This document shows, in pieces, positions 1 to 10,592 of a DNA stretch of 64,000 bases. Positions within the stretch are counted from its first letter, which is position 1. Each line of letters starts with the position of its first letter. Source of the stretch: Phanerochaete sordida (Eukaryota; Basidiomycota; Agaricomycetes; Polyporales; Phanerochaetaceae). Below the pieces are notes generated by a model, which worked only from the letters and a program-made list of their open reading frames with translations, was not told the DNA's origin and made no database searches. The stretch covers positions 1-64,000 of the forward strand of contig BPQB01000007.1 of assembly GCA_019973155.2 (NCBI GenBank). Reading direction: 5' to 3'. Both the position numbers and the translations under genes were made by a program.

Positions 1-109
1 GGAAATTGTGATTATATTCACTGCGGCATGTCCGGAATAGCGCCTCAGGGGGCCGAAAACCATGCTCCCCGGCGGCCGAAATCTGAAATTCGCCCGGACA
101 TACGCCTAG

Positions 110-1883
110 GGGAGCAGCCGGGGTCCTCACCGTGGGCGGCGCCGCGCGGCTCGAAAAGCTGGCGCTGCTCGCCCCAGGCGCGCTCGCCGCACGCGTCGGC
201 AAGTGGGCGAGCTCGCTCCCGCTCCTGCGTAGCCTGGCGCTCGACCTCAGCAACCAGAGCACGCGCGCCGTCGATGGCTTCTTCAACGAGATTCCAACTC
301 TTCCGGGCAGCGGCTACAGCACACCGAGCAGCTTTGGGCACGACAGCGGCGTCTTCTCCGGTGAAGACGACCTCAACGTGGACTTCACTGACGTCCGACG
401 CAGCGTCGCCCGCTTTACGAGCGACGGCCCGCGCCACATCGGCGCGTTCTCCCAGCTCACGGCGCTGAACCTCGCGGGAGAGGTAGGCACCATTTCGACG
501 TTCCTGCGGCACCTCGGCAGTCCGCTCGCGTCCATGGAGCTCGCGGTCGAGGACCCGCCCCCGCGCGATGACTGGCAGGACCTGTGCACGCTGCTGGGCA
601 ACCACTTTGGCCAGACGCTCCGGACGCTGAAGATCTCGCCAACGAGCACTGCGCGCTTCAACGAGCTGATGCGCTCGACGTCCCGCGCCGGCGACGTTGA
701 GCTCAAGCACCTCCCGCTGGTCCACCTCGGCCGGCTCCCGTACCTCTACAGGCTCGAGATCGAGCTCCCGGAGAGCGCGATCTTCTATAACGACGACCTC
801 GCGCATCTTGCACAGGTGTGCCCGAACCTCGAGATCGCGCGGCTCTGTGGCCAGGCGAAGTTCCCGCCTTCCTTCGGCCCGCCCCCGCTCACACTCGAGG
901 GCATCATCCCACTCACCAGCGGCTGCACCCGGCTGCACACGCTCGCGGTCGTCGTGCACGCCGCCGACGCTGCCGACGAGACGTTCAAGGTGCGCGAGCA
1001 CTCCTCGCGCGCGCTCATGCGCCTCAACGTCGGGCACTCGTGGGCCAAGGACCCGCTCGCGGCCGCCATCCTCCTAAGCCACATCGCACCACACCTCGAA
1101 ATCCTCCGATGGTTCGCGCCTGTGAGCCGCGCTAGCGTCATCGAGCGCCCGGTGGACCCGTGGCAGAAGGTGCAGGACTACCTGCCGCAGCTCCAGCGCA
1201 TGCGGCTCATCGAGCGCAGCCTCATGCCGAAGCCAGTCGTGCTCGAGCCGCCGAAGAAGGCGCACAAGGAGGTCGACGCGACGCCGATAACCGTGCAGAG
1301 AGGCGTGCTGGTACGGCCGGCGTACGTCGACAGCGAGATGCAGGTCGACGTGCCGGAGCGGGTCGAGATGGAAGTGCAGGCCCTTCCAGACACTTCTGAA
1401 GTAGAAGTGGACGCGACGCCAGCCGTGGCGGAAGAAGCGGTCGAGGCTGTGCCGCAATACTGCGAGCAGGCTATTGAAGCTATACCGGTACAGGAAGAAA
1501 AGTTGGCCGAGACGGCCGCCGAGCCCGAGGCCACCGCGGAAGAGGAAGGCTTCAGCCCCACAGAAAGCTCAGTCTCAACACATTCAAGTCTGGCACCAAT
1601 GATACCGTCATTTGTGCCGTCGGTCCACGGAATTGTCACACTGCCATTCCGCGCGGTTCGAATCTACACGTACTATCTCTCCCTGCCCCTGCGCTACATG
1701 TTCTCCTTTACTACACCTCTCATGCCCGCCCTTTCCGACTACGCTGCCACTATGCAAAAGGAGCCGCAGAGCCCATCGTCAAGATCAGACTCGCAAAACT
1801 CTATGGACCCCATGAGCCCTTCTTCCCCCTCCCACGAAAATGCTAATGGCAATGCTTCTATGCACTCAACTGTTGGTCACTGA
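110..1883 (+). CDS. LRR/F-box-like hypothetical protein, 5' end missing
   Basis: The open frame runs to a TGA at 1881-1883. It has no in-frame ATG near its 5' end, and a stop lies in frame at 84-86. A splice acceptor (CTAG at 106-109) suggests this is the last exon of a gene that begins left of the window. The first ~370 residues are leucine-spaced (for example LTALNL, LRTLKI, LEIARLCG, LEILRWFAP), as in fungal F-box/LRR proteins. No F-box is present here; it would lie in the missing part. After about residue 380 the sequence turns acidic (Glu/Val-rich), then passes a hydrophobic stretch (residues ~505-525) and ends in a Ser/Pro-rich tail. The family call comes from the leucine pattern alone. 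The function is unknown. Confidence 0.5.
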
Positions 1884-2208
1884 TCCCTCTTCGCCGCCGC
1901 ATACCTATACTTATTTACTGCCCTGGTGCTGGACACTGTTACCGTAGGACACTGTACACGACATACCTGAGTCTAATACCATGCGCATTTCCTCTCTTCC
2001 GCTCGAGCCTGTCGAGGCCCGGCCTGAACTTGCACGCCTGCCAAATTGGGGCGAGGCCTCCAAGACGCCGAGCCACGTGGGCCGCGAGACGCCCAAAGAC
2101 GCATTGCGCGCGACGCGTCAGTCTGTGCTCCCGCTATTCGAGCCACGCTCGCACTCGTCTTTCACCTCCACCTGGTTCAGCCGCCCCATACACTTCAGAC
2201 GCTACGAC

Positions 2209-4025
2209 ATGGCCGACCCCAAGAAGCAGGAGAAGGACTTCACTAAGGAGGTCGACGCCATCCTCCCAGAGGCCCGGACAGTCGCCAAGGTGTGTTCCAG
2301 CCACGCCTCGGACATGTGTTCACCGCTGAGCGTATTGTGGCACATAGTCAGGTCAACTGCAAGAAGCAGTAGACAAGCTTCTGGTGCTTGAGAAACAGAC
2401 ACGGAACGTACGTGCAGCGAGCCATGTACGCTTTGCATCAATAACCCCGCACTAGGCCTCCGACCTCGCTTCCACGACCAGACTTGTGAAAGAGATCACC
2501 CAGCTATGCTACGACGCCCGGGACTACGAGAAGCTGAACGCGAACATCCAGCTGCTCAGCAAGAAGCACGGTCAGCTCAAGGCTGCCATACAAGCCATGG
2601 TCGAGCTCGCCATGGGCTGGCTGGAGGAGATCAAGCAGAGGGATGGCACTGAGAAGTGGCTCGAGCTCATTGACACCCTGCGGTCTGTGACCGAAGGCAA
2701 GGTGCGCATACTACTATGCCGATGCGCCGCCGCGTACTCAGCATGCCACAGATCTTCCTCGAGACACCGCGCGCACGCGTCACTCTCCTCCTTGCCCACC
2801 ACCATGAGTCGCTTGCCAACTCGCCGACAGCAACGTCGCCTCCGCCAAAGGAGAGCACACAGACTGCGTCTGAACTTCTGTCTGAACTTCAGGTCGAGAC
2901 ATACTCGTCCATGGAGCGCCGCGAGAAGACCGAGTTCATTCTCGAACAAATGCGCCTCCTCATTCTGGTCGCGAAAGAGAAGGACAAGGAGAAGGGCGTC
3001 GAGGGCAAGAAGGATGCCGTGGTTGGTGGCGATGCGGACTGGGTCAAGGTTCGCGTCGGTGGCAGGAAAGTCAGCGAGAAGTTCCTCGAGGATGAGGCAA
3101 ATGAAGTATGTGCCCAGCTTCATGCACACGAGTCTATTTTCGCTCAACGCTCTGAATTAGGACCTCAAACTCAAGTACTACGATCTCATGATCCAGTATG
3201 ACCTCCAACACAGCGAATACCTGTCCGCGGCGAAGCACTACTACAAGGTCTGGGAGACGCCTTCAATCAAGGCGGAAGAGAATGGCCGTGGCCGTGAGGT
3301 ATGTCTCCCATGAAGTGGCTCTGGGATCTGCAGACTGACAGCACGCTAGGCACTCGAGCACATCATCTACTACGTCGTCCTCGCGCCACACGACAACGAA
3401 CAGTCAGACATGCTCAACCGACTGTACAAGAACCCGGCGCTGGAGAGGCTTGCTCTGCAGTAGTATGTGTCCAGCTATAGTCAGGGCGTCTCTTGCTTAC
3501 AGTCTCTCAGCGCACTGTCGAAGTGCTTTGTGACACCAGAGATCATGAGATGGCCGCATATGGAGGCGCTTTATGGCCCGCACTTGCGGGAGACGGACGT
3601 CTTCAGCAACGACAAGCGCTGGGAGGATCTGCACACACGGATTATCGAACATGTATGTGCATCTCACTCGTCTTGCGCGAATGAGGCTAAATCATGTATG
3701 ACTGGCACTGTAGAACATCCGCACCATCGCCCAGTACTACACCCGCATCAAACTTCCTCACCTGACCACCTTGCTCGACCTCACCTTGCCGCAGACAGAA
3801 GAGATTCTATGCCGGCTGGTTGTATCAGGCACCGTCTGGGCAAGGACCGACAGGCCATCGGGAATTGTCAGCTTCCGCCAATCGAGAACGGCCGAAGACG
3901 TCATGAACGACTGGAGCTCAGACATGTCGAAACTACTCAGTCTCGTCGAGAAGACTTGGATGGGGGTAAACGCTGCGCAGGCCGCTCAAGCACGGGCAAA
4001 GGCAGTAGCAGCGTCGTCGTCGTAA
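2209..4025 (+). CDS. RPN5: 26S proteasome regulatory subunit RPN5 (PSMD12)
   Basis: This is a non-ATPase subunit of the 19S lid; as a PCI scaffold it helps hold the lid together. The start is ATG 2209, giving MADPKKQEKD, and the stop is TAA 4023-4025. Family blocks appear in order across about nine exons: KEITQLCYDARDYEKLN and LIDTLRSVTEGK in the exon ending near 2699, ELQVETYSSMERREK and TEFILEQMRLL near 2890-2960, LKLKYYDLMIQY after the acceptor at 3159, EHIIYYVVLAPHDNEQSDM near 3360, and a C-terminal PCI/winged-helix part (IAQYYTRI, LLDLTLPQTEEIL, GIVSFRQ) from 3720. Introns are 45-60 nt (for example 3107-3159). The ORF is open upstream of ATG 2209, but the family aligns only from this methionine. 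It converges with the mS23 gene 160 bp downstream. Confidence 0.93.
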
Positions 4026-4184
4026 TGAGCATTGGCCTTGCCTTGTATGTAGAGTATTCTTTCCATGGACTGATTTCCCATTTGTATCATGGGCCTGTAA
4101 GACAGCCCGCTCTGAGGTCATTTACAGCATAAGCAGTAAGTTCATAGAACTGGGCGAGGAGGTGTCTAGATTGAAGGATACCCT

Positions 4185-5152
4185 CTACTGTCGATGCGAC
4201 CCCAGAACGCCCATGAAGTCCGCCCTCTGGATTTTCTTCGCTTCTGTCAACGGCGCTCGGCTTCCAATGGCGGGCGTATTGACAACACCATGAGGAGTGA
4301 TGACACGGCTGGTCTCGAGGATGGGCGAGTACGTTGGCCGAATGCTCTCCTTCCAGAATCGTACGTATTCCTGGCCGCGCGACCAGAGCTGCGGTACGCC
4401 CCCGCTCTTCCCCTTGTCGACGATCATGCGCCAGCGTTTCCGAGCGATGGACTCCGCCATATCGAGCTCCTTTGTCATCTTCCACGTCTCGAACTGCGCC
4501 TCCTCCTTCATGAACGACTGCAGGACCGCCGACGGCCCGAACTGGGTGCCGTACTGCTCGGCCTCTTGCAGCGCGACGTGGCTCGCCACGACGCGCTCCG
4601 AGCGCAGCGCGCGGAACTGGGTGACCGATGCCGCGTAGGCCTCGTTCAGCGAGTGTCCGTGGTGCTCGTGGAGGTTCACAGCGTATTTTATGGCACTGCA
4701 CGCCGCGGTGAGCTCGTAGCGCCGGGGGCAGGAAACAGTACAACGCACTCTTCGGGCGACGGGTTGCGTCCACGCTGGCGCAGCCTCGTCCACGCCTTGC
4801 CCTGTATCGGGTGCTCCGGCTCAATCTCTGCCTCCTCGACGAGTGTCTTCGGGCGGTAGGCCTCGAAGGGGTGGTCCTCGAAGAACTGCCTACGGAGCTC
4901 GTCTTCGACGTAGGCGATCTTCAGCGGCTTTGGGTCGAACGGCCGTGGATGTTTTGGTGGGACTGCGCGGGCAGCAGCTTGCTGACTGCGCGGGAGGTCG
5001 TAGTCGGTGCGCGGCGCAGGACCACGAGCGGGCACCGGGAGCGGTGGGTGGTCAAGCACGGCTTGGAACCAGCGCGGCTCCTTCTCGTGCAGCCGTCCGA
5101 GGATGAGCCGGGAGGCCTGCTTGTGGACCTGGTTGGCAAATCGCCTGACCAT
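4185..5152 (-). CDS. RSM25: Mitochondrial small-subunit ribosomal protein mS23 (Rsm25-like)
   Basis: This is a mitoribosomal small-subunit protein. The start is ATG at 5152, giving VRRFANQVHKQASRLI, as in yeast Rsm25. Other family blocks are EKEPRWFQAVLDHPP, LKIAYVEDELRRQFFEDHPF and YRPKTLVEEAEIEPE. After the intron come EAYAASVTQFRALRSERV, then VALQEAEQYGTQFG and SFMKEEAQFETWK. The single intron is best placed at 4696-4748 (53 nt, donor GTGCGT, acceptor TGCAG). It joins SPED to AIKYAVNLHEHHG in phase and makes a protein of about 300 residues. The C-terminal ~70 residues go beyond the yeast protein. The N-terminus is basic, consistent with mitochondrial import. Confidence 0.9.
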
Positions 5153-7323
5153 TGCGCAGCCGCCTTGCCAAGGAGAGTAAAGAGCGGAGGAGACTGTCGG
5201 GACGGCGAGCGGAGGTGTTCAGCGAAACTGAGGAGAACCGCGGGGCGGCAAGCGAGCGGACCAAACAGGCGCACACAAGTTCCGTCGCAGACGCCGGATA
5301 CCTGCCGCCGGCCAGCTCAACGCTCATCTCGCCATGTAGATCCATGTATAGAGTGCCGTTCATGCTGAGGAACCGGTGAACACTTCATCGACATTAGAAT
5401 ATGATGTGTGGTCCTTGAATACACTACTCCTAATCTCTTGAATTATTTATGATTTATTTCATGAGGTCGTGTGGCGACATGGATATCTGATTAGATACCC
5501 TTGCTACTGTCGATCTGCCTATTATTCCCGTGTATCTGATTAGATACAGAGTGCTTTCTGCGGTGTGCCGTCCCTCCGGAAGGGAGGAAACAGCCAGCGA
5601 GAGATGGAAGCCTACCGTTCAGGTAACGGCACGGTCAGAGAGATACCGAGGTCCCACTGGACCTCTACGCCCGGTCTTGAACTTCGGTGAAGCCCACTGC
5701 TGCTTGCACGGGCGTCCGTAGGGCACCGTCGAGGGATACACTGAAGAGGCGGTCTCCACGTTCATATCGACAGTACGCATCCCAAAAATAGGGCAGGAAA
5801 CATCGCTCACACTCTGACATGCTATCGGCCAGCTTCCCGACGGCATTTGAGCGCTCCTAGATAACACGCCCGTTTTGCAAGCTCGAATCGAGTGCTGGCT
5901 CCCGCTCATCAGCACGGGATACAGATACCTATAAGACTAACAGGCACATGAGTACCCTTTCAATGAGCAGGAACTTCGTTCAAGCTATAATTGACAGAAC
6001 TGCACTGCGCTTGAGATGAGATCTCGGCCTACTGATCCTGCAAGATTATAATATTTCAGCGCCATGCGTAAGAAGGCTCTAGTCAAGCAGATATCCTGGA
6101 TAACCCTCAAACGTGTGCTTGCCACCAGAAGGCGGTACCTGCTATGCGATTGATTCCTTAGGTCTCGGCAGTATGTAGAACGTGCCCTGAGTAAGCTCCG
6201 CTGATTTTCCTGCGAACAGCCCACACGCAGCCTGTGAAACAATATCATAAGCCAGGCGCAGCGCACATGCCAATGGATACGAGCACAAGGAGGCCTAACT
6301 TCTACGGAAACAAGTGCTCGGGGCGGTGAGCACGTCCAAGGAATCCACGGGTCACGCCAAGGTAACGGCAGTGCGGAGGTGTGTGATAAATCATCTCCGT
6401 CCGTGCATTGTGGCAAAACTTCGCAGGATGTGTCTTCTATCGTGCTGTGCATCTGTCTGCGGCACTCATGCACCGGGTCATGAGGTCGCTCGTGGCGCTC
6501 TGAGGGCGATTAATGAGGGATGGCGTGGTGACGGAACCGAGAAGAACCCTGTGAGACACGCCCCGCGGAAGGCCAGTCCATGGAACGGCAGCGTATCGGA
6601 TGGCGTGGATTTGAAACCCCCGTCATGGATAGCCGGCGGACCAGGACACATACGGCCATATCCAGCATCCACTAGGATGACCACGGTTTCGGTTTGCGCC
6701 ACTCCCGCCTAGAAAGAGGGTCTGCGTAAAAATGTGCCTGTAGGTGCCACGTCCACCGCTGCGCAGCTGTGCTCTATTACTGCATGTGCGATCTCAGTCT
6801 CGAAGAAGAGTGATGTACATGCCTGACCGGTTGAAGAATTCAATGCTGCCGTCCTAACGGGGTTCCGCGGGCTTCACCACTTAGGCTTCTGGCCTTCTAG
6901 TTGTGCATAGAACGGAGTATACGAGGCCTCGCAGGCCTCTCGAATGAAATCTATGCTTTGCTGCTCATTCCCTTTCCTGCGCGTACCACTGCGGTAAGGT
7001 TCCGGTTGAATGCGGGAAACGGGTGAAACCTACTTTCGGAATGGCAGATCCAGCATTTCGTCAGGGGCCGACAACAATGCATTGCCGTACTGAGATCATG
7101 AACCTGAGGCTTATCGGACAAGCAATCAGCAGTACTTGCCTGAAGGCGGCTCATTGTAGCCTAGATCACAGAGCGGGGCTTGTCTGGTTTCTCGCCCCTG
7201 CGCGCGGCTTGATACTCAGCGACGTGTGATACATGTGTTCCTAGAAGCGCGATAGGATCAGGAGACATGCGGCTCACTGCAGGGCACAGCGCTCGGAAGT
7301 GCCCAGACGGTCCGGGCCAGTAG
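5153..7323. other. Gene-poor intergenic region, about 2.2 kb
   Basis: No reading frame here shows a recognisable domain, and no frame stays open with family-like composition on either strand. Frames found are short (at most 162 codons) and random-looking. No terminal inverted repeats, poly-A tail, reverse transcriptase or transposase motifs were seen. The base composition is closer to 50% GC than in the neighbouring genes. The left end contains the 5' flank of the mS23 gene. A pair of identical palindromes (5484-5547) is the only distinct structure found. A non-coding RNA or a very decayed element cannot be ruled out. Confidence 0.5.
5484..5547. repeat. Direct pair of the palindromic 15-mer TATCTGATTAGATAC
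   Basis: TATCTGATTAGATAC occurs at 5484-5498 and again, identical, at 5533-5547, 49 bp apart in the same orientation. The second copy extends to a perfect inverted repeat, GTATCT-GATT-AGATAC (5532-5547). Each unit is itself dyad-symmetric, which fits a pair of binding sites for a dimeric protein. Function is not known. Confidence 0.7.
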
Positions 7324-7329
7324 TATAAA
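7324..7329 (+). promoter_or_regulatory. TATA box of the small peptide gene
   Basis: TATAAA lies 84 bp upstream of ATG 7408. A pyrimidine-rich leader (CTCCCTCACCTACACCTCC) and an A-rich start context (ATCACAATGG) follow. This is the usual layout of a strongly expressed fungal gene. Confidence 0.55.
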
Positions 7330-7407
7330 GGATGTTACTGTCCAGGGTGGGCCCCCAGCAGACTAACTCCCTCACCTACACCTCCTTCGCTCTACCACAC
7401 AATCACA

Positions 7408-7560
7408 ATGGTCGGTGGCACATCTCGATGTGTCCGAGACTCACCTCTCACACTTGCGTTTTTGTAGCCCGCTGAGACCAAGCCCGAGAACGTCCAGTGC
7501 ACCAGCGCCCAGCAGCCCTCCACTTGCGCCTGGCCCAACTGCGCTTGCGAGAGCAAGTAA
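7408..7560 (+). CDS. Possible small cysteine-containing peptide
   Basis: This call rests on a TATA box, a good start context and one spliced model. ATG 7408-7410 is followed at once by an intron, 7411-7467 (57 nt, donor GTCGGT, acceptor TTTGTAG). The next exon then reads PAETKPENVQC and continues with cysteines in STCAWPNCACESK before TAA at 7558-7560, giving 31 residues. The Cys pattern (C..C..C.C) and the length recall short basidiomycete metallothioneins, but the match is weak. A second donor (GTAAAC, 7556) could extend the protein into a further Cys-containing exon downstream of 7660. Reading through without the first intron ends after 19 residues. Confidence 0.35.
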
Positions 7561-7843
7561 ACGTTGATAACAGAACGAAGTGAGAGCCCCGTAGTAACTG
7601 TCTTCGACCTCGTACTGACGTGACCTTGTTCGTACCAGTAATACGTGGTCTTTGCGCAGGCTTGTGGCGTCGCGGTGTCTTCGTTGCAGACCATGCTCAC
7701 TGCCTTGTATTCATGAACTGTTGTATTTTTGGGATATTACGATAAACACTGTCAAGTGACTCTAGAGAAGGACGCGTGGGTATGCTACGTTGAGACGAAG
7801 GGTATATGCGTGAGATGGACTGAGCAACATACAGCAAGAAGTA

Positions 7844-8530
7844 TCACGCAGACTGTCCATTCGAGAACGGGTCATCCTCCATCGCCTCGTCAAGCAGCGG
7901 GCCGCCGCCCAGAAGCGCGTCTCCTGACTGCAGCTGCGACATGTCGCCGGCATTCTCAAAGGCCTCGCCGTCAGGGCCCATGCCTGTCATGTCCAGGGCC
8001 AGGTCGCCGTCCAAGACACCCTCGGCGGGCTTCAGAGAGTCGTCAAGAGCATCATCTTGGGGTGGGGGTGACGGTGACGGGGCTTGAAATGAGACGGATA
8101 GAGGATGCGGCTTCGGCGTTGCAGGCTTCGACTCTTCTCTCGGCTGCAAGGGCTCGGACACCTCGCGAGAGGCCGGTGCAGTCACAGAGTCCGGTACGAC
8201 GGACTTGTTCTCGTCGTCTTGCTCCATCTCATCGTCTCCGTCGACCACCTCTGGTTCATCCGGTAACGGCGCGAGGGGCTGGTCCGTCTCGCCCTCATCG
8301 TCACTGAATTGCTGTATTGTCCTCTCAGGCGATGCAGGAGCGTGCAAAGGCTTGCGACATACTTGTATCTTATCTGTCTTGACCCACTTGTACACCCGTA
8401 GCGTAGAGTTTGGTGGTGCGTTATCAGGCAGTGCCCAGACCTTTTCCCAACATTGCACCGGCTGCATGAGCTGCCTCCTCGAAGCCTCCGAGTTCGAGCT
8501 GCTAAAGCCAACTTTGCGTCTGCTAGACAT
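7844..8530 (-). CDS. BCL7-like protein, probable chromatin-remodelling cofactor
   Basis: A single-exon frame starts at ATG 8530. The N-terminal ~60 residues carry the pattern of the BCL7 N-terminal domain: a WEKVW box (residues ~28-32) followed by STLRVYKWVKTDK. Animal BCL7 has WEKKW and SLRIYKWVP with similar spacing. The remaining ~165 residues are acidic, Pro/Ser-rich and probably disordered (DDEMEQDDENK, PSPSPPPQDDALDD), also as in BCL7 proteins. BCL7 proteins are accessory subunits of animal SWI/SNF (BAF) complexes. A similar role here is inferred from the short motif only. The gene is head to head with the GNAT gene, with 148 bp between the two start codons. Confidence 0.6.
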   Translation of the reverse strand: MSSRRKVGFSSSNSEASRRQLMQPVQCWEKVWALPDNAPPNSTLRVYKWVKTDKIQVCRKPLHAPASPERTIQQFSDDEGETDQPLAPLPDEPEVVDGDDEMEQDDENKSVVPDSVTAPASREVSEPLQPREESKPATPKPHPLSVSFQAPSPSPPPQDDALDDSLKPAEGVLDGDLALDMTGMGPDGEAFENAGDMSQLQSGDALLGGGPLLDEAMEDDPFSNGQSA

Positions 8531-8678
8531 GTTGGAATGTGAATGTGCGCGCGAGAGAATACGGCAAATGTGACGATGTGGGGGTCGGTGCTAAACCAGT
8601 TACGCGTCAAAGCGCGTCGAACGCGCTGAGACGCGGAGGCTTCCCACGCTAGCTCACTTTGAGTCATCGTCTACGACC
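8531..8678. promoter_or_regulatory. Short bidirectional promoter, BCL7-like / GNAT
   Basis: Only 148 bp separate the two divergent ATG codons, so both promoters and 5' leaders must share or overlap here. No clear TATA box was seen. The segment contains several CGCG steps. Confidence 0.5.
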
Positions 8679-9224
8679 ATGAGCGAAGTTCACGCTCTTC
8701 AAGCCAACTCGCAAGACGTGGAACAGATCCTGCCCATAATTCTTTCACTTTCTAACCAGGTCTTCAATCCCGAAGCCCAGTCCAAGCATACATCGCTCCA
8801 AGTCTGGAAAGAACGTTTGTCCTCCCCCTCCTCGATCGTCCTCTATGTGACGCGCTCGGGGTCTGCATTGCCCACGAGTGTCGAGGATGCTATAGCATTT
8901 CTCTTCGCACATCCGAGGACCCACTCTCCGCCCCTGCGCAACGGCCAGAGCGAAACCCTCCACATCTGGCTCGCGGGAGTACGCCCTGAGTGTCGAAAGA
9001 TGGGTCTTCTACGGAAGATGGTCGACAAGGTTCTGGAGAGGTGGACGGGAACCGTATCCGTTTGCACCATTCCCTCGCGCTTCCCGGAGATGTGGGCTTG
9101 GTTGACTAAGAGGGGGTGGACGGTTGAGCGAGATGCGAGCGAAGGCAGGGTCTTGCTCAGCAAGTCAGCGGAAGACGCAGCACATATCGAGAATGGTACG
9201 CACTGTGAACAGACATCCCTTTGA
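8679..9224 (+). CDS. GNAT-family N-acetyltransferase
   Basis: A single-exon 181-residue protein starts at ATG 8679. The central block TLHIWLAGVRPECRKMGLL followed by RKMVDKVLE has the shape of GNAT motif A: a beta strand, then R/Q-x-x-G-x-x and a helix that binds the acetyl-CoA pyrophosphate. The last G/A of the motif is Leu here. A following strand (TVSVCTIPSRF) and the helix FPEMWAWLTKRGW match motif B. The acceptor substrate cannot be predicted. The stop is 17 bp from the stop of MED7, so the two transcripts probably overlap at their 3' ends. Confidence 0.7.
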   Translation: MSEVHALQANSQDVEQILPIILSLSNQVFNPEAQSKHTSLQVWKERLSSPSSIVLYVTRSGSALPTSVEDAIAFLFAHPRTHSPPLRNGQSETLHIWLAGVRPECRKMGLLRKMVDKVLERWTGTVSVCTIPSRFPEMWAWLTKRGWTVERDASEGRVLLSKSAEDAAHIENGTHCEQTSL

Positions 9225-9241
9225 CTATTGCTTACAGTCAC

Positions 9242-10304
9242 TTAACCGACTTCTTCTGCCCAGCGTAGGACCTCTTCTACGCTGACGGGCGCGTTCAAGG
9301 GAAGCTGAAGTGGGCCGTTGAGCGGGTTGTGCCACAATCAATTGTCCATAAACTTACAACCTGCTGACTGGCGTCCTCAACATCTTGCATTGCATCTGCC
9401 AGTGGCGATGTGACTGTATCCTGCTCTGCGCCATCAGCCGCGTCCAAAGCAGATGAACTCAGAGCGCTGAGTTTGGCTTCGAGCTCGTCGCATTTACTTG
9501 GCGAAGCATAAGTACTATACCACCAGGGGTTTGAGGCTGTACTCACGCATGTATATTGCGTGTTTCTTCGCGTCGTAACTCCAGTTGTCTGCGCATCATC
9601 ATCTCCAGATTACCTCTAGCCTGTAGGAAAGAGTCAGAACTGCATACGCGCTCACGGCAAATGTGTGCGAACCTGGACGGGACGAAGGTCGTTTGCGGCA
9701 GCCAGGAGATTCTGCGCCATGACAGTGATCCATTCGACGTGTCTGACCCATTCCGGCTGCGCACCGGGACCAGAAGAGGTTGTTGGAGGTGGCATCAGCA
9801 GCGCGTTCAGGAGGTGTGAGTACGTCACAAGCATAGTCTTCATGATGCTCAGGAGTGCAGGCCGACGATCTGCTTGAAGTGAGCGTAGTTTGACGCGTCT
9901 TAGGCTGGTGACTTACCAACGGTGGGGTCTGTCGGGTATAACTGATTACCTCCCGACTCCGCTAGAGACGGGATAGTCTCTTTGACCTAGTGCACCCGTC
10001 AGCCTGCATGCGACGCGTAGAGACGCGGATTGCGTACAAACCAGGTATCCCCAAACACAGTGTAGTACCCGTCCTCTAGTATCCAGTCTACTCGGGGCTT
10101 CTCGAGCTGGGTAAGTGGCCAGTCTGGCACGTCTGTCTGGTCGGACAAGACTTCATGTTGGTTGGCCTGTGAGGGATCTCCTTCTGCGCGTTCTTTAAGG
10201 ATTCGGAGCAGCTCTAGGTTGCGTGTGGTATAATTTGCGTAATGAGAGGGAGGTGCCGGGAACGGATTCCGGAGCTCAGCCTCCTCGTCCTCGTTGGTTG
10301 ACAT
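9242..10304 (-). CDS. MED7: Mediator complex subunit 7
   Basis: This is a middle-module Mediator subunit that pairs with MED21. The start is ATG 10304. Exon 1 carries FPAPPSHYANYTTRNLELL and GYYTVFGDTWF. Spliced exons then read ETIPSLAESGGNQLYPTDP and DRRPALLSIMKTML, followed by VTYSHLLNALL, equivalent to the conserved DHKKELRKLNMSIL region. The hallmark INEYRPHQAR block is seen as ANDLRPVQARGNLEMMMRRQ. The last exon encodes LNAPVSVEEVLRWAEEVG and TAA at 9242-9244. Six exons were modelled, all in phase with GT-AG introns. Only the weakly conserved C-terminal segment is less certain. Confidence 0.88.
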
Positions 10305-10592
10305 GGTGTAATGAGGGTAAGGTACAAGAGCGCTTGGGCGTTTGGGCCCCCGTCATGCATGGCCGATGTCCTCAGTCTCTCGATATATCTCACAATAATT
10401 CTGCGAGTGCAGCAGGAACAGAACAAGGAGCCAAAGTGTAACCATGCAGCAAATTCATCCGTCCAATCGTGATATTGATATACATGTGAATATACAATAC
10501 GCTCTAAGTATGGCGGATGTCAACAGAACCGTCCGTAACCAATAATGTAATTCAGCAGTTTGCGATCCCGTGGCAAGTGAAAACTTGGAGAA

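Noticed and set aside
45..1037. 330-codon minus-strand frame
   Set aside because: Antisense to the leucine-patterned plus-strand gene, and Arg/Glu-rich in the usual shadow pattern.
2209..4025. Frame breaks in RPN5 as a pseudogene
   Set aside because: Every break coincides with a GT-AG intron of 45-60 nt and all conserved blocks are present in order.
5153..7323. Transposable element or RNA gene in the gene-poor stretch
   Set aside because: I looked for terminal repeats, target-site duplications, polymerase or transposase motifs and tRNA A/B boxes and saw none. A repeat-library search could still find one.
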